Notes under the pieces: generated by a model | What the model was told of the DNA's origin: nothing | The model's database searches: none | What the model saw: only the letters and a program-made list of their open reading frames with translations | Shown: in pieces, positions 7,403 through 11,745 of the stretch | How positions within the stretch are numbered: the stretch's first letter is position 1 | Layout of the letters: each line of letters starts with the position of its first letter | Translations under genes and position numbers: made by a program | Assembly: GCA_051883075.1 (NCBI GenBank) | Contig: JBJETA010000100.1 | Coordinates: 1 to 11,745 of the forward strand | Length of the DNA: 11,745 bases | Source: Aminipila sp051883075 | Lineage (GTDB): Bacteria; Bacillota; Clostridia; Peptostreptococcales; Anaerovoracaceae | Direction of reading: 5' to 3'

Positions 7403-7506
7403 AGGTTATTGAAGCATTCTTTATGTTATTATGATATATTTTAAACGGAACATTAAGGCAGGAGTCTGTATCTGCAGCCGGCAGAAACAAGTGAGGAGGA
7501 TAGATT

Positions 7507-9381
7507 ATGCTATATGAAAAGACCGAATATCTGGATGATTTTCCCATTAATATTAATATAGTGCGCATAAAAGAATATCCCGTACACTATCATCTCGACG
7601 TAGAATTTGTGTATGTCCTGGACGGTGAAGTTAAGCTCAGAAACGGTTACTGCGATTACATTCTCCGCAGAGGTGATATATTTACAAACAGCGGTCATGA
7701 AGTTCACAATCTGGAAGCAACCGACAGTGACAATGTTGTTGCTCTGATTCAGGTAAGCAACCTTTTCTTTACACAGTATTTTCCTACACTTAATAATGCC
7801 TGTTTCCGTACCTATACAACCAGAGATACTCATTCAAAGTTAGACCGTCTTCGCAAAATGCTTCTGAATATTTTGCTTGACTATTCCCGCAGAAGTTTTA
7901 ACTACAAGCATACATGCATCGATATGATGATAGAAGTCATCAAATACATGGATGAGAATTTTAACCTGTTTTCTTTTGAAGATCAGGTTGTTGTAAATTT
8001 TAAAAGCAACAACAGGGTAATTGCAGAACGTATAAGCCATGTTATCAATTATATATATGAAAACCATGCAAGCCATATAACTTTGCAGGATCTTGCCGAT
8101 ATTGAACATCTCAGCACCTTCTATCTGTCACACCTGATAAGAGATTATGTAGGTATAAGCTTTCAGGAGCTCCTTTGTTTTGCAAGAGTTGAGATGTCTG
8201 AAATCAATCTTCTGGGCACCGATAAAAAAATAAGCACCGTGGCCAGGGACTCCGGATTTTCCACCACGGCATATTATGAAAAATTTTTTCAGCAGTGGTT
8301 TCATCATTCGCCGCAGGAACATCGCAACATGTTTCACAACAAGATACTCAGCGAAGATTTTCTTCCCAACATATATTTTCCTTCAACGAATGAAATCGTA
8401 AATCTGCTTAGACGCCGCCTGTCCTCTTTGGCTTCGCAGGACAACAATCCATCAACAATAAACCGTATGCAGCTGAGTATACAGGTAGAAAAATGTAAGC
8501 AGCCAATCATGGAGCTACATCATGCTCTGGATGTTATTATCACAACTGCAGACTACCGTATCATGGGGAACAGAATGTTCGCCTATCTTGAAGAGCTGCA
8601 TCCGGCATTAGTCAGCATTTCCGTTAATGACCATAGTACTAATGATAAAAAAATGGCTCGTGAGTTAAGCTGCATACTTAATAAAGCCGGGTATGCAACC
8701 AGGCTGATACCGCAGGCAACCCTTGTGCTGCAACCATCATACGGTTATGATTCCATTGCAGCTGCAGCATACATTTTCAAGGAGTGCTTTCTGTCCAAAG
8801 ATGCCTATCTTCCATGCAGGCTCAGGGATCAGGGAAGTCCTGAAATTGTATTGCAGGGTACTCCGGCATGCCTTACAGCATCAATGATGCGCAAGCCTTC
8901 CTACTATGCTTACTATATTCTTTCTATTTTAGATGGAAATCTTCTTTACTGGAGCCGGTCGCACTGGGTAATACAAAGTAAAGACAGAAACGGCAGATCT
9001 ATGTATATACTGGCAGCTTTAAATTTCAATGATGAAATTCCAAGGCTATGCACAAGGGACGCAAGTATTTATGAGGTGAATGATGTCTTAAACCGTTACA
9101 ACGATGAGATTTCAATATCTTTTAACCTTCCTGTTCCAAATGGAAAATACACAATTGTAAAATATGCTTTAGGGACGGAAAATACAATTTTTAATTATAT
9201 GTCCCAACTTGGTCTAAATGAAGAATCAAAATTTCCTGATGCGTGGGGGAAGCTTCTCCACACAAACTTTAATTCCTATGCAATGATTGACGAGGCAAAG
9301 GACGGGCTTGATGTAAGCTTTGATTTACAGGGAGCCGGAATACAGTTGGCTATTATACAGAACTGTGAGGAGGTAAAATAA
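7507..9381 (+). CDS. AraC-family regulator with cupin sensor and long C-terminal GH39-like extension
   Basis: A cytosolic transcription regulator of 624 residues, about twice the usual AraC-family length. Residues about 20-85 form a cupin ligand-sensing domain (HYHLDVEFVYVLDGEV, RRGDIFTNSGHEVH). Residues about 175-275 are the double helix-turn-helix: ITLQDLADIEHLSTFYLSHL, then KISTVARDSGFSTTAYYEKF and the closing HHSPQEHR. The remaining ~340 residues resemble the GH39 (beta-xylosidase-like) domain fused to some AraC-type regulators, notably GTPACLTASMMRKPSYYAYY at about 451-470. I do not see convincing glycosidase catalytic glutamates, so it is more likely a ligand-binding relic. The ATG has GAGGAGG 7 nt upstream. 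Its stop codon directly abuts the EamA transporter gene, so the two form an operon. It is divergent from the aldo/keto reductase. The ligand is unknown, possibly a carbohydrate. Confidence 0.9.
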   Translation: MLYEKTEYLDDFPININIVRIKEYPVHYHLDVEFVYVLDGEVKLRNGYCDYILRRGDIFTNSGHEVHNLEATDSDNVVALIQVSNLFFTQYFPTLNNACFRTYTTRDTHSKLDRLRKMLLNILLDYSRRSFNYKHTCIDMMIEVIKYMDENFNLFSFEDQVVVNFKSNNRVIAERISHVINYIYENHASHITLQDLADIEHLSTFYLSHLIRDYVGISFQELLCFARVEMSEINLLGTDKKISTVARDSGFSTTAYYEKFFQQWFHHSPQEHRNMFHNKILSEDFLPNIYFPSTNEIVNLLRRRLSSLASQDNNPSTINRMQLSIQVEKCKQPIMELHHALDVIITTADYRIMGNRMFAYLEELHPALVSISVNDHSTNDKKMARELSCILNKAGYATRLIPQATLVLQPSYGYDSIAAAAYIFKECFLSKDAYLPCRLRDQGSPEIVLQGTPACLTASMMRKPSYYAYYILSILDGNLLYWSRSHWVIQSKDRNGRSMYILAALNFNDEIPRLCTRDASIYEVNDVLNRYNDEISISFNLPVPNGKYTIVKYALGTENTIFNYMSQLGLNEESKFPDAWGKLLHTNFNSYAMIDEAKDGLDVSFDLQGAGIQLAIIQNCEEVK

Positions 9382-10287
9382 ATGAAAAAAAGCAGTACAG
9401 AATTATTATCGGTAGCAGGTCTTCTTGCGGCCGCACTTCTTTGGGGTATCAGCTATCCGCTTACAAAAGCTGTGGAGAATTGTCCGACTTTTTACATACT
9501 TCCTATCAGATTTATTGTTGCTTCTGCTGTCTTATCATTATTTTGCATTAAACGATTTAAAAATTTCAGCAAAGAGCTTTTAAAATGGTCTTTTCTTTTA
9601 TCCTTTTGTATAACTTTTATGTATATTTTTGCTACGGTTGGAATCAAATACACCACCTCGGTCAGAGCTTCATTTTTTACATGTCTGGGCTTTGCCATAG
9701 TGCCGGTTTTAAATGCAGTGCTTTTCAAAGTGAGATTTACAAGGATAACAGCAACAAGCGTGCTCATATGCCTCGCAGGCATGTTTCTTTTAAGCTATAC
9801 GCCCAATATGGGCAGCTTTATGCTTAACCTTGGTGATATTCTCTGCATACTTGGTGCAACCTCAGGTTCTTTGCACATTATATTTTTGGACCGTATTTCA
9901 AAAGAAGAGTATATGGATCCTATGTTTTTTACTTTATTACTGATGCTGTTTACAGCTTTATGGACATTTATTATTTCTGTCATTACCGGGGCAATCACAT
10001 TCAAAGAGGCCACATTAAATCAAATATGGATAATCATTTTTCTGGGTCTGTTCTGCAGTGCCGCCGCATTCCTTCTTCAAACAATATGCCAGAAATACGT
10101 ACCGTCCAACCGTGTCGGCATAATATTAGCCATGGAACCGGCTTCAGGTTGCATCGTATCCGTTATTGCCCTTGGCGAAACCATGGTTATGACAGGCTGG
10201 GCAGGAGCTTTCATCATCATGTTCAGTCTTATATATATGGAAATTGCAACCGGCAGAGCGACTGCCATTGCAGAAAAGAATAGTTAG
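9382..10287 (+). CDS. EamA-family (DMT superfamily) transporter
   Basis: An inner membrane protein of 301 residues with about ten hydrophobic helices in two EamA repeats, residues about 10-140 and 150-290. Recognisable segments are AALLWGISYPLTKAV near the N-terminus, IKYTTSVRASFFTCLGFAIV in the first repeat, and VGIILAMEPASGCIVSVIAL in the second, where family members carry the conserved Glu-Pro. EamA proteins export or import small metabolites such as amino acids; the substrate here is unknown. The ATG follows the regulator's TAA with no gap, and the ribosome binding site GAGGAGG lies inside the end of the regulator gene. Translation is therefore probably coupled, and the regulator likely controls its own transporter. 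The bidirectional terminator at 10328-10361 ends the unit. Confidence 0.92.
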   Translation: MKKSSTELLSVAGLLAAALLWGISYPLTKAVENCPTFYILPIRFIVASAVLSLFCIKRFKNFSKELLKWSFLLSFCITFMYIFATVGIKYTTSVRASFFTCLGFAIVPVLNAVLFKVRFTRITATSVLICLAGMFLLSYTPNMGSFMLNLGDILCILGATSGSLHIIFLDRISKEEYMDPMFFTLLLMLFTALWTFIISVITGAITFKEATLNQIWIIIFLGLFCSAAAFLLQTICQKYVPSNRVGIILAMEPASGCIVSVIALGETMVMTGWAGAFIIMFSLIYMEIATGRATAIAEKNS

Positions 10288-10306
10288 AAAGGCCATTCGG
10301 CTTGGT

Positions 10307-10353
10307 GGACTTCTTCTTAAGTAAAAAACAGGGCTTCTAAACATAAGAAGTCC
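10307..10353 (+). other. Alternative hairpin competing with the EamA terminator
   Basis: GGACTTCTT (10307-10315) is perfectly complementary to AAGAAGTCC (10345-10353). The second arm is also the 3' arm of the terminator at 10328-10361, so the two structures exclude each other. This arrangement resembles an attenuator but sits after the last gene of the unit. Confidence 0.4.
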
Positions 10354-10361
10354 TGTCTTTT
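10328..10361. terminator. Bidirectional intrinsic terminator between EamA and lipoprotein genes
   Basis: Arms at 10328-10338 and 10346-10356 form an 11-bp stem with one G-U pair and a 7-nt loop. On the plus strand CTTTTATTTT follows, and on the minus strand a run of five T follows, so the hairpin can end both the EamA transcript and the convergent lipoprotein transcript. Confidence 0.85.
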
Positions 10362-10384
10362 ATTTTCAATATATAAAATTTCCT

Positions 10385-11038
10385 CTAAAGTGATAATTCT
10401 AATGACCTCACTTTTCTGTTTGAGGCATCAAACATAACATTAAATGTATTCCAATCGTCATTTTTCCAATATGCCCTTATATAGTCTTCTTCCGTATCTT
10501 CTTCATAGTCATATGGTTCTCCAAGGATTTGTAAAAAATCTTCATAAGTACTGTCTTGATTTAATCCACTTCCAATAGACCATATGTATGCTGAAAAGTT
10601 GTCTTCTGAAAATGTACTTCCTAGAGTTACTAATTCAAGTGTACACTCTGATAGTTTTTTATCATTCTCACTAAGATTAGAAAAATAGAAGGACATATCC
10701 TCTCCGTTATGGCATTCATATAATATGCCTTCATAATCTTCAGATGCAACTGTCTGGTCCATATCTGCAGTTAAATCAAAGCCAAGTTTTTTCATATCAA
10801 CAGGGGTTGTTTCCTCTATTTTTAATAATTTTCCATTTATCGTAATATGCTTATAATCAACTTCGGTGTTATCTGCAAAATCCGCAATAGGTTTCATTGG
10901 CCCGGTTTCACCATCATCTGTAATGGAAAGATTTCCAGCGGAGTCATTTTTTCCGTCATTTGAGTCTTTTGACTGACATCCGGTAAAACTGCAAGCCGCA
11001 AGTGTTACTATTAATAATGCTAAAATCGTTTTTTTCAT
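10385..11038 (-). CDS. Lipoprotein, hypothetical
   Basis: A secreted, membrane-anchored protein of 217 residues. The frame is open upstream, but the ATG at 11038 begins a classic lipoprotein signal peptide (MKKTILALLIVTLAACSFTGC) with AGGGAGA about 10 nt before it, so I start there. LAAC (C16) fits the lipobox best; C21 in FTGC is an alternative lipidation site. An acidic, low-complexity linker follows (residues about 23-45, rich in Asp, Ser and Asn). The C-terminal part, TYEDFLQILGEPYDYEEDTE followed by an aromatic strand-rich tail, resembles the small beta-sheet folds seen in other secreted lipoproteins, but I assign no family. It has its own near-consensus promoter at 11100-11128 with an inverted repeat over the transcription start, so it is a separately regulated single gene. 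It ends at the shared bidirectional terminator. Confidence 0.85.
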   Translation of the reverse strand: MKKTILALLIVTLAACSFTGCQSKDSNDGKNDSAGNLSITDDGETGPMKPIADFADNTEVDYKHITINGKLLKIEETTPVDMKKLGFDLTADMDQTVASEDYEGILYECHNGEDMSFYFSNLSENDKKLSECTLELVTLGSTFSEDNFSAYIWSIGSGLNQDSTYEDFLQILGEPYDYEEDTEEDYIRAYWKNDDWNTFNVMFDASNRKVRSLELSL

Positions 11039-11068
11039 AAAAATATTTCTCCCTAAATGTCTTATTTT

Positions 11069-11094
11069 AATATGGTTATATACCCAACCATATT
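11069..11094 (-). promoter_or_regulatory. Inverted repeat over the lipoprotein transcription start, candidate operator
   Basis: AATATGGTT and AACCATATT are perfect 9-bp arms separated by 8 bp. On the minus strand the repeat begins 6 bp after the -10 box, so it covers the expected transcription start near 11093. That is the position of a typical repressor operator. A 5' leader hairpin is the alternative. Confidence 0.55.
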
Positions 11095-11099
11095 TTACC

Positions 11100-11128
11100 A
11101 TTTTACAACTGTATCGAAGCTGTGTCAA
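11100..11128 (-). promoter_or_regulatory. Near-consensus promoter of the lipoprotein gene
   Basis: On the minus strand, TTGACA (11123-11128, perfect) and TAAAAT (11100-11105, 5 of 6) are separated by exactly 17 nt. The leader to the ATG at 11038 is about 55 nt. Confidence 0.8.
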
Positions 11129-11322
11129 CAGCTTAAACACAAAAATTCAGGTGTTTTCCATATGTTTTCCTTTTGATGCTACAGTAAACTGCCTCCTCGC
11201 GAACCCATTTTTATTCAAATCATTTTTAACAAAATCTTTCTGAATTAAATATGCTACAAATTAGTATGTACAGCAATCCTTTTTTTATATTTCTTTGGCA
11301 AGATGATTTTTACTGTTACTGC
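11129..11322. other. AT-rich intergenic stretch without identified features
   Basis: This is part of the gene-poor stretch between the lipoprotein start (11038) and the short frame at 11455. I see no supportable reading frame, tRNA or terminator in it. The only repeat noted is the 8-mer ATGCTACA, present twice (11176 and 11251), which could be chance. Confidence 0.6.
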
Positions 11323-11367
11323 TTCTATTATCCAAAATCAATATATTTTAATTTTTGGATAATAGAA
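11323..11367. repeat. 15-bp perfect inverted repeat with 15-nt loop
   Basis: TTCTATTATCCAAAA (11323-11337) and TTTTGGATAATAGAA (11353-11367) are perfect reverse complements flanking an AT-only loop apart from one C. Neither strand has a T tract after the stem, so it does not look like an intrinsic terminator. It could be an operator, an RNA hairpin or a remnant of a small mobile element. Confidence 0.7.
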
Positions 11368-11392
11368 TTGATTTGGTCCTACGGGGCTTTTG

Positions 11393-11421
11393 TTGTATGA
11401 CAAATGTCAAAGTGATATAAT
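11393..11421 (+). promoter_or_regulatory. Plus-strand promoter with palindromic spacer
   Basis: TTGTAT (11393-11398), a 17-nt spacer and a perfect TATAAT (11416-11421). The spacer holds the inverted repeat TGACA-AA-TGTCA (11398-11409), placed where a bound repressor would block RNA polymerase. The core GACAAATGTC fits the KACAnnTGTM core described for CopY/CopR-type sites, but without a matching regulator this is only a resemblance. Confidence 0.55.
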
Positions 11422-11454
11422 ATCCGTGAAATTTCTATTTTGAAAGAAAAAGTT

Positions 11455-11541
11455 ATGCAAGTGGAAGAGGGAGTATACTACCACTTAGATACAGGGGTAT
11501 ATGACCTTTATAAAAATGGAACCATATATACCGGTAAATAA
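11455..11541 (+). CDS. Short 28-residue reading frame, possible gene remnant or small protein
   Basis: The frame begins at the ATG at 11455, about 27 nt after the expected start of transcription from the promoter at 11393-11421. The ribosome binding site is poor (GAAAGA). The peptide begins MQVEEGVYYHLDTGVYDLYK and ends NGTIYTGK. It is rich in Tyr and Gly, reads like part of a normal globular protein, and has no membrane helix or signal peptide. I do not recognise it. The last 34 nt overlap the 3' end of the ATPase gene on the other strand. It could be a true small protein, the truncated start of a longer gene cut by insertion of the ATPase gene, or a chance frame. Confidence 0.3.
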   Translation: MQVEEGVYYHLDTGVYDLYKNGTIYTGK

Positions 11542-11745
11542 TGAATTCCGTTTTCCCATTTATAATCTTTGGTATGAACAACGTATTTGTCTCTTATCCG
11601 GATGCTAAACTTGTCACAGAATACATCTAAAGATTTATGCCCTCTATAATTACCTGACTTCACTTCAATTGGGTTAATTTTATCTCCTGTTGAAGTCAGA
11701 AAATCAATTTCATACAAATGATTTGAGGTTTCGCTTTCCATCGTA
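11508..11745 (-). CDS. AAA ATPase with DUF4143 domain, 3' end only
   Basis: The last 78 codons of a gene that begins beyond the right edge of the window. The fragment carries the C-terminal DUF4143 signature: HLYEIDFL, then INPIEVKSGNYRGHKSLDVF, RIRDKYVVHTKD and the typical ending YLPVYMVPFL. The D of EIDF and the E-x-K of IEVKS fit the PD-(D/E)xK nuclease-like core of this domain. The full family is about 400 residues, with an N-terminal P-loop AAA ATPase that would lie outside the window. The biological role is poorly defined; such genes are common, often in multiple copies, in Clostridia and Bacteroidia. An internal ATG at 11741 is not the true start. No terminator is seen after the stop. 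Confidence 0.88.
   Translation of the reverse strand, partial: TMESETSNHLYEIDFLTSTGDKINPIEVKSGNYRGHKSLDVFCDKFSIRIRDKYVVHTKDYKWENGIHYLPVYMVPFL

Noticed and set aside
7472..7486. Small hairpin TCTGC-AGCCG-GCAGA upstream of the AraC-type regulator
   Set aside because: The stem is only 5 bp with no T tract or competing fold, so I do not call it a riboswitch or terminator.
11039..11140. Lipoprotein start at 11140
   Set aside because: It would put 34 basic residues before a clear signal peptide and would begin upstream of the near-consensus promoter's transcription start.
11398..11409. TGACAAATGTCA as a copper-responsive CopY box
   Set aside because: The core resembles one, but no copper transporter or CopY-type regulator is in the window, so only a generic operator is suggested.
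1..11745. CRISPR arrays, tRNA or rRNA genes, insertion sequence transposases
   Set aside because: I saw no regularly spaced repeats, no cloverleaf-like segment and no transposase-like reading frame.

Overview
The window is AT-rich DNA with strong AGGAGG-type ribosome binding sites, tightly packed genes and anaerobe-specific enzymes (an oxygen-sensitive glycyl radical enzyme with its radical-SAM activase). Together with the protein styles (LysP-like permease, EamA transporter, DUF4143 ATPase, VWA plus XRE-like pair), this suggests a strictly anaerobic, probably gut-type, Clostridia/Lachnospiraceae-like Firmicute. That placement is inference; no rRNA or tRNA is present to fix it.

Layout. Positions 1-849 (minus strand) hold an XRE-like regulatory protein followed by the 5' part of a von Willebrand factor A (VWA) protein. 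Positions 1010-5952 (minus) form a three-gene operon read in the order glycyl radical enzyme (GRE), GRE-activating enzyme, LysP-like amino acid permease. The first two genes are 1 nt apart, the permease follows after 51 nt, and a hairpin terminator closes the unit. Positions 6139-6402 (plus) encode a small three-helix membrane protein whose stop codon lies 1 nt from that of a convergent aldo/keto reductase (6404-7288, minus). Across a 218-bp divergent region with phased ATTGC repeats lies an AraC-family regulator with a long C-terminal extension (7507-9381), directly abutted by an EamA-type transporter (9382-10287). A bidirectional terminator separates this from a convergent lipoprotein gene (10385-11038), which has a near-consensus promoter and an inverted repeat over its probable transcription start. 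The right end holds an unexplained 15-bp inverted repeat, a consensus-like plus-strand promoter in front of a 28-codon reading frame, and the 3' end of a DUF4143-type AAA ATPase (minus), which runs off the window.

Most interesting unit. The GRE operon looks like a compact pathway: the permease brings in an amino-acid-like substrate, the activase installs the glycyl radical, and the GRE does radical chemistry in the cytosol. The GRE has the complete glycyl radical loop and a Cys loop, but the usual Cys-x-Glu is Cys-x-Gln. I cannot match it to a characterised GRE class, and no microcompartment genes are present. The reaction is therefore unknown and could be new. The nearby aldo/keto reductase could act on a carbonyl product, but it is separately transcribed and this link is weak.
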